DNA of 64,000 bases, taken from contig CM042022.1 of the NCBI GenBank assembly GCA_023525975.1, positions 5,057,501 through 5,121,500 of the forward strand, given 5' to 3'. Shown piece after piece: positions 32,896 to 44,538 of the stretch. Each line of letters starts with the position of its first letter. Within the stretch, counting starts at the first letter, position 1. Under the pieces are notes generated by a model. The model was given only the letters and a program-made list of their open reading frames with translations, searched no databases and was not told the DNA's origin. The stretch is from Smallanthus sonchifolius (lineage: Eukaryota > Streptophyta > Magnoliopsida > Asterales > Asteraceae). The translations under genes and the position numbers were made by a program.

Positions 32896-33246
32896 ATGTT
32901 TCAAGAAAATGTCTTCCAAGAAGAAAATGAAGAAGAAGATGTTGACTCTTCAGAAACTGAAAATGACAAAGAGAAGGTACAAATCAACAAACGTCATAAA
33001 GTGATATTGTTAAAGAGAAAGGCTATTAGGAATCCTCCTCCTAACAACTATTCTCAACATAATGATGATTTTAATGATGCTGATTATGATCTTTTTGTGG
33101 ATCGAACTCCAAAGAAAAGAACGAGAGCATGTGAACAAAACAACAAACTCAACAACCGTAAAGTCGGTCGTGAAGGTTTTAGGAATGACTCTAGCAACGA
33201 AGTTATTGCAAGAGGTGGTGATCATTTAATCGATTTTGAAATTTGA
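32896..33246 (+). pseudogene. Unrecognised acidic/basic coding fragment
   Basis: A 116-residue frame with an acidic start (EENEEEDVDSSETEND) and basic stretches (RTPKKRTRACEQNN). The composition suggests a nuclear protein or a chromatin-related exon, but I recognise no domain. It ends about 35 bases before an LTR-type boundary, so it could be the tail of a retrotransposon or captured sequence. No introns can be placed upstream. Confidence 0.3.
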
Positions 33247-33266
33247 AGACTTCTTTGAATGCATCA

Positions 33267-33652
33267 GCCTAGGGGGAGATTGTAAGGACCAAAAATATAA
33301 TAGGCTGACGCATCAAAGAATCACTGAGTTGTTCAGAAGTTCGGATGACGAAGATTGGAAGAAGCAAGAAAGTATCCGGCAGCATACTTCATCCGACAGC
33401 ATACTTCATCCAGCAGCATACTTGAAGTATGCGGTCCCAGCATCATACTTGAAGTACGCGGCAGCATACTTGAAGTATGTGGCCCCGGCCCAAGCCCAAC
33501 CGAATACTTTTGTTTAGTATAAATAGTTATTTTATATTCTGTATTCGGTTAGACGAGTTGTTGAACGATATTGTACTGTGTAATCAGTGTTTAATCAATA
33601 TACGAATCGTTTGATATTTGAGTGTGTCTCGTCGTTATTGTTTCAACCTACA
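33267..33652 (+). mobile_element. Polypurine tract and LTR of an unassigned retrotransposon
   Basis: CCTAGGGGGAGAT at 33268-33280 is a good polypurine tract, followed by TGTAAGGACC, a typical LTR start. A TATA-like GTATAAATAG lies near 33517. The right end is unclear: CCTACA near 33652 fits the CA rule, but no target duplication or primer-binding site follows. Confidence 0.5.
33375..33480. repeat. Repeat cluster with CATACTTGAAGTATG palindromes
   Basis: GCAGCATACTTCATCC-type words occur twice, then three palindromes of the CATACTTGAAGTATG type (one with TACG) near 33419, 33446 and 33466, separated by GCGG spacers. Confidence 0.8.
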
Positions 33653-34045
33653 AGTCACGTGTCGAGTCTGTTTCCGCCAGGTTCAACACGCTGTTGAATC
33701 CGTTGATTGAAGATCGGGGGCTATTGCAAAATTTTATGGGGGGCGATCGGGATTTTAACGTGTATATAACAATAAAAAAAGATTTTCCTGGAGAGCGGTT
33801 GGCCCCCATATTGTATATGTAGGTACGCCTATGGTGACTACGTCAATTGCCACAAACGGATCTTCGAAAAACAGCCACGGACGAACCTGCACAATACAAC
33901 ATCCGTGGCTTCGCTGTCCTTCGTTATGGTTGCTCTTGTAATACTATCATTTTGGTTTAAAGATTATAAAAACTAAAAAAACATAATTGATTTATAGAAC
34001 ACCTTTTTTATATCTTGTTAATATACCTTTTAGGTATTTAATTAA

Positions 34046-34544
34046 GGAGTAATTTTACACAATAATAACCATGTTTCTCAAGTGTTCCATTTAAGTCACT
34101 CAAAATTTTTTTGTCTCTATAAAGTCACTCAACTTTCAGTAAGTGTTCTAATCCTATTTAATATTTTTATAAATGTTTAATTTTTTTTAAATTGAATGAG
34201 ATAAATGAAACATATATGAATCTTGTTTACTATTTATCAATTATTTTTTATAATTCGACTTAAATATGACAATTTTGAAACTTGTTTATTATTTGGTAAT
34301 TTTTTTCTTCACTATTACCTCATATTTTAAGTTAATTGGAATAAAAATTTCACTTATTGGTGACTAATATTCATATATATTTAATTTGTCTCATTCAATT
34401 TTAAAAAGTTTAAACATTTATAAAAATATTATATAGGATTAGAACACTTAGTGAAAGTTGAGTGACTTTAAAAGGACAAAAAAACTTGGAGTGACTTAAA
34501 TGAAACACTTAGAAAAACTTGGTTACTATTTGGTGAAGTTTTCC
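34046..34544. mobile_element. Fold-back Mutator-like MITE (499 bp)
   Basis: The two arms, about 34046-34215 and 34375-34544, are inverted copies over about 165 bases. They are flanked by a perfect 10-bp duplication ATTTAATTAA at 34036-34045 and 34545-34554. The length of the duplication and arms fits a Mutator-like miniature element. There is no gene inside. Confidence 0.88.
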
Positions 34545-34554
34545 ATTTAATTAA

Positions 34555-35329
34555 CAGTAAAATGTGGTTTTTAATCAATGCATTAAATGAAATATTCCAT
34601 CAAGTTTAAAACAATACCTATGTCAATTTGGCTTATGTTTTCCATTAAGTCTATAAGCAAAGGTAAACAATACAAATTATAAATGCAACCCCTAAAATTT
34701 TATAAATTTGTATAAAATCAAAGTTATAATAAAATCTCTCTAATTCGATCGTGGACGTAACTCAATCACATTGATCGAGTGAACCATATGAATTTTCACT
34801 AATTCCGGTTGCCATTGCTCGAGAAGACGTATTTTTACATGTTGGTTATTTAAGCGTATTTTTTGTTCTTTTAACATGTGACGCTTCTCAAACCCATTTG
34901 GGGCTTTTCCCTAGACCTTATGCCTTAGGTCGCAGTTAAGCATGCAAGTCAGAGCCATGCATGCGATAACTGTTAACAAATACAGACATACGTATACGAG
35001 GAAGAGACGAGTAAGACAAGTCATCATAAGATTACTTGTATTAATCAAAAGATAACAAGTATTCCAAGTTTATATAGATACATGTTTACCACTTGCATAA
35101 CACATAACGTTTGAATACCTATAAATTAACAATGCACTTGTAGAAAAAAGAAAAATAAAAAGAAATCCAAAACTCGTTAATGATCAACGAATGTCCCTCA
35201 AACGAAGTCGTAGGAAAGATTGTGTAATCTTTGTTCCTACATTCGCTTAACATCTAATAAGCTGACATCTTCCAAGTGTTGTGTATAAGTTTTGTGTTAT
35301 TTTCCCGTCTTGAACCATCAAAAGAATTA
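34555..35329. other. Intergenic and probable 3' UTR of the reductase gene
   Basis: The stretch just below 35330 should contain the 3' UTR and poly(A) site of the reductase (minus). AT-rich words resembling AATAAA occur but none stands out. Confidence 0.4.
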
Positions 35330-38300
35330 TTACCAGACATCGCGAAGATATCTTCCTGACATTTGTAGATTCTTCACATACAGCTCTGCCTTGGATGATT
35401 CTAGAGATCCCTGAAATTATGTAAAAAAATGGTGGTTTTGTTAGTTAAAGAATGAGATGCGCGGTTTTTGTAACTGGTTGAGAATGAGACACGCGATCAA
35501 TTCTTTCGCCCCACAGACAAAAACGGGCACTCAGAAAGTCGATTCAAGGGTGTAGTGTATGTTAAGTTTGAGCCACATAATGTCACCAGCCTAAATGGAC
35601 CAAAAATTAATGAACACCAAAAAGCCAATTCTTCTTTACATTTACTACACCTACATGCCATAGTGTGTATACACACACATCACATCTATACCTAATAAAT
35701 AAGTAACTAGTTACGGCAGGTGTCAATAATTATGTGAACCCAAAATTCTTTTTGTCCCTTATTTTTTCTTCATTATTAACTATTTATTATTTCTTTACTA
35801 ACGATTTAAAATTTCCTTTATTAATTCTTAAATTTTCATTAATATTTCCTTTAATTCCAAAATCTTTATTACTAACTATTTAATATTTTTTTTTTCAACC
35901 TGTGTTTTACACGGGTTTCTAACCTATTAATATATATAAAAAAACTATGCTGTCTAAAAACTGTGAGAAGAATTCTAGACCACTGATCAAGGGTAGTCGA
36001 TGGCCAAGATGAATAGAGTGTCATCTGGACGGCAAACTCACGTTAGTGTTGGCAAGAAGGGGCAAAAGGGTAATAAGCACCAATTGTTATTTTTTTACTG
36101 TCTCACCGTTTAAAATTTTGAAACGTAAATAACTTTTTTGTACGTCATTATTTTTTAAAAATTACATCATAAAATCGAGCTTTTTTATATTTAATTTGAG
36201 TATAGTATTGTTATATTTAAACTATTTTTTAAAGCTTCTTGAACCGGGTGCGTATGCGTAAGGGTATTTTACAATGGTGCGTCAGGATTTTGTGAATTTT
36301 TGCAGAGATCTTTGTTTTTCTTAAAAAAAAAGTTGTACGCTTTTACCCCCACTCTTTGGGACACGTGGCAACGCCTGGTGACTTCTTACGTTTGTTAGAT
36401 ATAAGCCTTTTTAGCATAACCCTCCTCTATATATAAAGAGAGACATGTTTCCTTCTGAACCGTTAAGAGCAAAGTTAACAGACCTGTTCTTGCACAATTG
36501 TATGAAGGGTTCGGTGTACATCTCTAGCCATGCCTTTAGCATCACCACATACATATAAATAAGCTCCCTCTGAAAGCAAGTTCCAAATATCTGAAGCCTG
36601 TAAAAACATCTCACATTTTGAAAAAAAAGTAACATAATATAACAAATACAGTTGTTTTCTTTTCTTTTATTAAAATTTTCCCTACCTTCTGGTTCATTTT
36701 ATGTTGCACATACTCCTTAGCCGGTCCTTCACGGGAGAAAGCAACAATAAGCTCAGAAAGAGCACCAGTCTCCACAAAGTTGTTTAGTTCGTCCTCGTAT
36801 ATAAAATCCTGCAGTAATGTTACATACGCGATTCATAATTTGTTGAAGCATAACACTTGTAAGTTGTAAAGAAACAGTTATAGCTTACCACTTTGCGGTT
36901 TCTGCATCCAAAAAAGAAAATAGATGACCCCAGCTCGGTTCCAGCTTCCTTCAAAGCTAGTCTTTCTTGAAGAAAACCTCTGAAAGGAGCCAGCCCAGTG
37001 CCCGGCCCGATCATGATCACTGGGACTTTCGGGTCAACAGGAAGCCTGAAGTTAGATGTTCTAACGAAAATGGGTGCCTGGCTACAATCTTGACTTTCGG
37101 TCAAAGGCACAGCATTCTGAAAAATAAATAACCAAATTTTAACATTTTTACTTTTTAGAGTATGCAAATCACTAGATACCAACAATTAATGTCTATAATG
37201 GTAATACCTTCATCCAGGTTGAACACACTCCTTTGTGGGTACGGCCCGCAGGTGTTTTGTCGAGAACTAATGCACAAGTGACATGAATTCTGTTCGGTGA
37301 CATCCTGTAAAATTCAAATAATAATAAAAAAGGGGTTAGTTATTAATCAAAAAGGGGTTAATATACAGCATATGTAAACTACTAACTTTGGAGAGGAAGA
37401 AATCGAGTAGTATCGAGGCTGTAAGCGTGGGGCCACAGCTGCGAAGAAAACGCCAAGTGGAGGTTTAGCTGAAGGGAATGACTCCATAACCTCTAGAAGA
37501 CTTCTTTGGCTTGCAACTATCCACTGAGCATATTCATCCTGCACAATAATAATACAAAAAAAGATTAATCTAGATATTAAGCATAAAAAATTTAAAAACC
37601 TTTACTAAGATCGGTGAAAGAAATCCGAACCTTGCCAGGAGGAGATGCGAGAAATTTTAGTCTATCAGCTTCACTGGGATCAGAAGCATGAGCAGCCAGA
37701 GCAAGCAAAGCAGTCTGATATACACAACATATGACAACATTACTAATGACATATGAATATATGATCCTGTAGGGTCACACACTGAACATATTCAAATTTG
37801 CAACCTTTTTAGGGGAACTCAGAACATCTGCATAGCGAGCCAATGCATTTCTTAAAGTGCATGGAGGGAAGGGAGGTGGCAAGGTGGAGCCGCCAATAGG
37901 TGTTCCGTCCTCCTTGTCAGCATGTATTGAGAAATAAGTGTCGGGTGGCAAGCCAACTAATTTCACAGCTTCATCCACAACTTCACTTAGATTCTCACAA
38001 TATACACCAACATGATCCCCTGTCTCATATCTGAGAAAAAAATAACAAAAAAATAAAAAAATTTAGCAGCTGTAATTTTGGTTAAAACATAACAATAATG
38101 AGCCGCTTACGATAGTCCAGCGTGAGAGATGTCAAATTCCAGATGAGTGCAAGACCGGTCAGATTCAGGGGTGTGCAGTTCCTTTTTGAATGCCACATTG
38201 GATCTTTAAAGAAACAGGATTTATATATTATGACTTATATAAGATGAGAAAGTAAGATTCAGAGATTGAAGATTTATTAATACCTGCTTGGATGTTGAGC

Positions 38301-41300
38301 ATCATGAACATCATGACCATTTGTATGAGTTTGATCTTCTGCAGACGGGTCAGGTTTGTCATGATACACAACACGGTATTCCAAAATAGCAGCTTTGTAA
38401 GGAGTGGCAACACTCGCGTCATCCTCATCACGCAACAATTGATCCAACTCGGGCCACACTAACTCTTTCCTAAAGAGAAAAGTTTTAATAAAATATTGTA
38501 AATTCATTCATAGGTGTATAACAAATAGGTCGCGGGTGAACCCATTTTGATATTGTTTCTGAAATGACCCATTTTAACCCGAGCCCATTTTGGTCAGAAC
38601 TCGTTTTGACCCATTACCCGACACGACCCACCCGTTTGGTTGGGGCTTTAGATAATAAAAGTCTTTTGCATACCATGCTTCAAAATCATCTTCAATACAT
38701 TGATCATCATCTCCAAGGCCCAAAGGAACAAAGCGTTTCGCACCTGCAAACATTAATAGTTAAGATTAAAAGGCAAGCACTCAAATTAGAAACCGATCAA
38801 TTTAGGGAATTGAACATACCCATCTCTTCGAGTTTACCATCAATCACCTTTCCGACCTGCATAAGATTGAGGAACAAATTTATAATTCAGTCCACCTATT
38901 GCCCACTTTGTGGGACTTGAATCCGCACCACTTTGGTCGGGATAAACACAGGGTACCACTAGGCCAAGAGGCCATCATCTGTAAGATAATAATTACCTTG
39001 TTGAAGTGTTCGTATTGCCTGTTACCGAGGCCAAACACTCCATATTGAAGTTTCTTGAGACATTCTCCTTTCTCATCCCCCTACACAAGTGAAAGATCTA
39101 TATTAACATATTTTTGGGGCGTAAAACGATTCTAGGGCCCTTTTTGTAAAATAAAATATATATTTTTCTTAGGATCCTAACACATGGGAATATGATCGAC
39201 GCACATTTTTTGTATACGGTTTCTAAAAGGCGCACAATCACAAAAATTAGAGTTTGAGTCAGTTTTAGTGAAAACAAAACTCTTCCAAGTATACAGATTT
39301 TTTGCTCTCCATAGTCCGAGCCGCCCATGATACATGATTACATATCTTGTTTAAATCTCACCATCAAATTGATTTATTAGGTACAAAACATTTACCTCTG
39401 TAAACCATTTATAAAATCTGGCTGCACTATCTGTTGGCTCACCATCTCCATACCTAGATAATCAAATACCATACCAGATTTGATCAGAAGGTTGTTACCA
39501 ACTACATAACACATAGTTATGGTGCTATATGTGTATATATTATATAAAGTTAGTTACATGAATCGTCCTATAGTATGCATGTTTTATGAATTTGATCTTC
39601 TTTTTCAAAAATTACGGTTTTAATCCTACAGTTTGTCGAACCGTAAAACATTTGGTAGGCTAAAAAATCTTGAAAATTGGAACCGGCCATTTAACCTTTA
39701 ATACACACACTAGGTTAGAAACTCATGTTTTACACGGGTTGAATAAATGAAATATTAAATAGTTAATAATAAAGATTTAGGAATTATAAAGGAAATATTA
39801 AATAGTAATGAAGATTTATAACTAATAAAAAAATATTAAATAGTTAATAATAAAAAAAAAATAAGCGAGAAAAAAAATCTTGGATTCACAAAATTATGAC
39901 ACGTGACGACCGGTTACTTATTTACTAAGTGTGTGTGTGTGTTTATATCTTCTTTCATTTTATCTTTATAAAATTTAGTACAAACTAATGATCTTGAACA
40001 AAAATTAAAAAAACCGGTTTAAACCTGCAAATTGTCAAAACCAAACCGTTAAACCACCAAACCCATAAAAACCAGCCAGTCGACCCACCCAATCCGGCCA
40101 GTTAGGTTTGTTGTTTCCCGAAATCATAGTTAGTAGTTCGGCACAAAATTTTCTGTCAAAACCGGCCGAACCAAACCGTGAACAACTCTAAAGACCATGA
40201 AGTATATAAAAAAGAAACAATGGTAGCAACAGAATATCACAACTTACGTAGCCAAAAAGAAAAATGCCAAAGACTCTTTTTTAAATTTCTCCTCATACTC
40301 ATCGTCATCAGCAGCATATTCATCCTACGATTACAAAAGTTGTTGTAGTTCAACATTCAATGACTGAAGATTCTGTTCATAAGGTAGCTTCTAAAATTTA
40401 AACTCACCACATCAATTACTTTAAAGGAGGCTTTTTCGTATCGAACTTTGGCTTCCTCTACAAGTGCCTTTAGATAAAACAAAATATGATGTCAAAATTA
40501 AATTTTGGAGGTGACATGGGTCGGTTTGGTTCAGTTATGTGTAGGGGTGTGCAAAAAAAATAATTAACCGAACCGAAAAAACCGATCCAAACTAAAACCG
40601 ACGGGTTTGGTTTTGTATTTTTTGAAAACCAAAAATTACGGTTTGGTTTCGGTTTTGTATTTTTTGAAAACCGAAAAAACCGAACCGAACGTATACATAT
40701 ACTTTAATTATACATTCTGTGGATGCACGTTTCATAATATATATTATATTGTGTTGTGTGCTTGTATGTTAAAAGTGTATACGTATTTGTGTTACACGTA
40801 TTTGCATTATTAGTAGGTTATTATTTATATTTATTGAATTTATAAATTATAAAGTTTATTTTTTATGTTGAGTATTTTTTTTAAGAAAAGTAATAATTTT
40901 TGTAGCCCAAAATATTTAGGCCAAAATATGTGATAATCATTAGTTAATAAAAAAATTTAGGCCCAAAATTTCAAACCTATTTTCATTATTTTGAGCCATT
41001 TTTCTTTTACCCCAAAAAATTCAAGCCCAATTGGTTTTAAAACCGAAAAAACCGAAACCATTGTAAAAACCAAAAACCGAACAATGTTAAAAAAAACAAA
41101 AACCGAACTTTCGGTTTTGGTTTGGTTTTACCCCAAAACCGACCCATGCACACCCCTAGTTATGTGCCAAAACATAACCTATATAAGATGTTTCGGTTTT
41201 TAAACTTTCACAAGGGGTTGGTTTTGGTTATAAACGGTTCTGTTACTTATTAAAAAAGATTGTTTGGTTAAAATAAAATATTAGCAATTATTTTAATTTA

Positions 41301-42153
41301 AAAAAGAGAATACACGGCGTCTAATATCTTATTTATAAAAAAGCGCAACAAAACATTTTTGACATATAATATATTATTTATATGATATAAAAGTATAAGG
41401 GTTGGTTTTAATATAGGTTAGTTCGATTATTTACACACATATAACCCTAAGCTATACCTAACCATAAAAATCGGTTATTAAAAAATCGTAATAAAACCAT
41501 CGCTTCAATTATTCAGTTCAGTACTTTCTAATGTTTTCAGAACTGGAGAGAAACGCCGGTCGGAGTTGAAACTAGTTCAGTACTTTCCAATGTTTTCAGA
41601 ACTGGAGAGAAACGCCGGTCGGAGTTGAAACCGTGGTTGAGTGTATTTGAACTCGCCGGTTAAATCGGTGGACCGGACCGGATGGTTACTGGCGCCATAT
41701 TTTATTTATGTAATGTTTCATATTTTATTAAAATTATAATTTACTTTTAATTTTTATATTATTATGACAATGGAACCGTCGTTTTACCTTGGCGAAACCT
41801 TCAGCGGTTCCAGTTTGAGTTCCGTAGAAAATCGAAACCTTCTTCTTCCCATCGTCAGCCTCCGGCTCCTTTTCTCTCTTTGGCACAACCAACTTCTGCG
41901 GCTCCGGATCCCGATCCAGAACTCGTTTCTTCGAGGACGATCTCCGCCACACCAAAACCACCAGACATCCGATCAATACCGCAACCGACGTCGTAATCAA
42001 CGCCAGCAGCTCGCGATTCTCCACCAGCATCTTCACCGCCGGTGACATCGTCGTTTCTCCAGATTCCGATGCGTTCAATTTCTCCATCATGTTTCCATTC
42101 AGCACTGCTGATACCAGATCCAACGGCGACACTTTTACAGAATCTGATTGCAT
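35330..42153 (-). CDS. CPR: NADPH-cytochrome P450 reductase, 17 coding exons
   Basis: The enzyme passes electrons from NADPH through FAD and FMN to P450s at the endoplasmic reticulum. Exons on the minus strand: 41788-42153, 40408-40467, 40248-40324, 39396-39453, 38997-39080, 38820-38856, 38674-38743, 38284-38469, 38111-38203, 37805-38030, 37631-37714, 37387-37538, 37208-37304, 36889-37116, 36686-36808, 36484-36597, 35330-35410. All have GT-AG borders and phases that join, giving 2136 bases and 711 residues, normal for the family. A membrane anchor lies at 50-69 (LALITTSVAVLIGCLVVLVW), the FMN site at 111-118 (GTQTGTAE), YGDGEPTD near 168, FAD motifs RYYSIS (489) and GVCSTW (523), NADPH motif GPGTGLAPF (567-575), and the C-terminal tryptophan 711. 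The long N-terminus before the anchor points to the class II type. No lesion is seen. Confidence 0.95.
35685..35927 (+). mobile_element. Helitron-like element in reductase intron 16
   Basis: Starts TCTATACCTAATAAATAAG after an A, and ends with a hairpin-like GTGTTTTACACGGG followed by CTAACCTAT before a T. The usual CTAG end is changed to CTAT. The sequence belongs to the same family as copies at 39710 and 42.4-45.4 kb. Confidence 0.6.
38525..38645. repeat. Short GACCC-rich repeat in intron 7
   Basis: Repeated (A)CCCATTTT and CGACCCACCC words, reminiscent of small hAT-like repeats with internal motif repetition. Ends cannot be placed. Confidence 0.35.
38885..38980 (-). mobile_element. tRNA-derived SINE fragment in intron 5
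   Basis: On the minus strand an A-box-like TTGGCCTAGTGG (38956-38967) precedes a B-box-like GGATTCAAGTCC (38912-38923) at normal tRNA spacing. The downstream body is not tRNA-like and the cloverleaf is not completed, so this is a SINE rather than a tRNA gene. Confidence 0.6.
39710..39935 (-). mobile_element. Helitron-like element in reductase intron 3
   Basis: On the minus strand the 3' end reads CCCGTGTAAAACATGAG, then TTTCTAACCTAG before a T (CTAG end), and the 5' part carries AAATAAGTAACCGG and CACGTGTCATAATT words shared with other family members. The extreme 5' end is degenerate. Confidence 0.6.
40542..41158. mobile_element. hAT-type MITE in reductase intron 1 (617 bp)
   Basis: Perfect terminal inverted repeats TAGGGGTGTGCA and TGCACACCCCTA, flanked by a perfect 8-bp duplication GTTATGTG at 40534-40541 and 41159-41166. 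Both end regions are filled with AACCGAAAAACCGAA-type words in opposite orientations. No transposase is encoded. Confidence 0.9.
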
Positions 42154-42300
42154 TATACTTCAAAATTCCCTCTCCGGCGAGAAATGATAGGTTCGAGAGA
42201 GATGCGTGAACCGGAGAGAGAAAATCAAAAGATACAGAGATTTCTCTGTCTACGGCGGAAGAAGTGGTATTTGCGGGGAATGCATATTGATTTGAGGTGG

Positions 42301-42308
42301 CTTTTATA
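42301..42308 (-). promoter_or_regulatory. TATA box of the reductase gene
   Basis: The minus strand reads CCTATAAAAGCC about 150 bases upstream of the reductase ATG, a good plant TATA box at a normal distance for a leader of about 110-120 bases. Confidence 0.65.
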
Positions 42309-42492
42309 GGGGTTTCTAAGAGGAAAGAAACAAAACCAGCCAAACACGCCTAAACCAAATCAATCTATACTAATAAATAAAAGTATGAGGGGACACGTGT
42401 CACTCGGTGTCTCATCATCCTTATTTTCTCGTATCTCTCTCATATTAAATGATAATATTAAATAATATTTTTTTTGTTTCTCTCATATTAAA

Positions 42493-43417
42493 TGAGGGGA
42501 TCAGTTTTTGATACCCAGTACCTGTACTGGTACCCATACCGTAACGGTACCGGTACCGAAAAACCAAAACGGGTACTGGTACCGGGACTTGATTTTCTCT
42601 GATTTCGATATCGGTACTTGTCGGTACCGATACCTGTACTTTTCCGAAAAAATACCCTTTTAGTCCCGAAAATACGAGGGATCCTTTTTATGGGAATTTG
42701 TTATTTTGTAATACCATAATTTTCACAATATCTGTCACCTTTCCATTTTTCAAAACCCTACTCGCAAATCTGAACGAATCGTCATCTCCAACCCCACTCA
42801 AAATTCTAGATCGATTAATTTTTGTTTGGTTTTAAAAATTAGCAAGTCCCCTCGTTTTTGTCAGTACGATGGGGGGTATGAGCTACTTTATTTATAAATG
42901 GTAATTTTCACTATTATTCGGTATGGATTTTTCTACACCCGAGAATTGACTTTTAAATACATTATTTACAAATGGTCATGCAAACCAGTTACATTTAATT
43001 GTAGAAAATATGGTTTGTGTATGGAACCAACAGTAGATTTGATCAAAAAGTACGAGCGATCGTAAATTAGATGACTACAGAACAAGGTTGTCATCTAATA
43101 TTGTTGAAACTTTGATTTGCACTCAAGATTGAGTGAGAAAGTTGAGAAAACCAATTGTGGATGACATAAACGATATTTTAAAAAATGATAATATTGCCAT
43201 AGGTAACATTAGTTCTTAACTTCTTATTATGAAAAACAATAATTTATGAAAATCTGTATTCGGGTACCAAACTGGTACCGGGTACCGAAATACAGGTACC
43301 ATACCGGTACCGGTACAGGTACTGATTCTATATTTTCGGTACTGGTACCGGTACCCTTTTTCAACAAAATTCGGGACCGGTATTTTCGGTACCGGTATGG
43401 TACCGATCTCATCCCTA
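42493..43417. mobile_element. GGTACC-rich miniature element
   Basis: The two end regions (about 42510-42650 and 43255-43410) consist of overlapping GGTACCGGTACC-type words; the middle is ordinary AT-rich DNA. The right edge reads TAGGGATGAGATCGG on the minus strand, a known type of plant hAT-like MITE end. CTCATATTAAAT flanks both sides. Open frames with VPVPV or TGTGT repeats are products of the motif. Confidence 0.55.
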
Positions 43418-43429
43418 CTCTCTCATATT

Positions 43430-44207
43430 AAATAATAGTTATATTAAGAAACAAAATTAATTATGGATGGTTATTATATAATAAAATAAACGAATTTAAT
43501 ATAAAATTAATTATGGATAGTTAGAATTGCTGACGTTATTTATCATTTAAAAATAAATAAATTTGTATTATGTATAGTTATTATATTATCAGACTGTTTT
43601 TACATTTTAATCAACTTCACTATTTTATACAACTAGATTAATTATTAGTTCCAATTTTTATCTAAATATTTTTTATTTTAAAATTTTATTTATCATCAAT
43701 TAAATTATTCAATCACATATTTATGAATTCTACGAACAGAAAACAATTTTACTGCCATGTAGGATCTAATCAAAAAAACACTCAATCATATGTTGGATCT
43801 AATTAAAAAAGTATTCAATCATATATTTACATATTTAAAAATCTAATATTTGTTATGATTTGTTGAATCACACGGTATTTTTTATCATATCATTATAGCT
43901 GAAAGTATTAAAGTAATTATTTTCTCTTATTCTCATTTCGATTTATATCATGGCTTATTTTACCTCTTTGCATATGTTTATATATATTTTGTATATGTGG
44001 CAACTTCGACCCATTTTCTTATGAACGGGTCGATTTGGGTTATGTTTTATCTCTAGCGGGTCAAATGGTTAAAAATTAAATAAAAATAGTCTAAAATGAT
44101 AAAGTAGATCAATTGAGAGTCGCTCTAAGTTTAAATTTCATGCTATATTCAGATTGTTATATTTTAATCAGAATAATATAAACGTTTAGTTATGTTTGAC
44201 ACTAAGC
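43430..44207. other. AT-rich DNA between nested elements
   Basis: No gene recognised. This is probably the interior of the Helitron-like element. Confidence 0.35.
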
Positions 44208-44538
44208 TATACCTAACAAATAAGTAATCGGTTGCATCACGTATCATAATTCTGTGAGCCCAAGATTCTTGTAACAGACTGAAAATTTTCCAGCTTATTT
44301 TTCTGTGAGCCAAGTTATACATAACAAATAAGTAACTGATTTAAATTTTTTAAGCTTATTGTTTCTTAAATATTTTTTATCTTCTTTATTAACATTTACT
44401 TTATGAATACTTCATTTATTTAATATTTCTTTTCTCATCTGTTTCCTTTTTTTCGCTTATTAATAAATGTCCAATACTTCATTGATCTAACCCCATGTAA
44501 TGATCCAACCCCGTGTAAGGCACGAGTTTCTAACCTAG

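Larger units (their letters stand above)
42364..44538 (+). mobile_element. Helitron-like region with nested elements
   Basis: TCTATACTAATAAATAAAAG after an A at 42364 and a CTAACCTAG end before a T at 44538 are the two ends of a Helitron-like family. Near the right end a CCCCGTGTAAGGCACGAG stretch replaces the usual hairpin. Another start-like word (CTATACCTAACAAATAAG) lies at about 44210, so two copies may be overlaid. The GGTACC-rich element lies inside. Confidence 0.45.

Noticed and set aside
38885..38980. Possible tRNA gene on the minus strand in reductase intron 5
   Set aside because: Box spacing fits but the acceptor stem does not pair, and a diverged copy occurs near 51 kb, pointing to a SINE.
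43227..43431. Mirror-image frames with VPVPV and TGTGT repeats
   Set aside because: They are translations of the GGTACCG motif in a miniature element.
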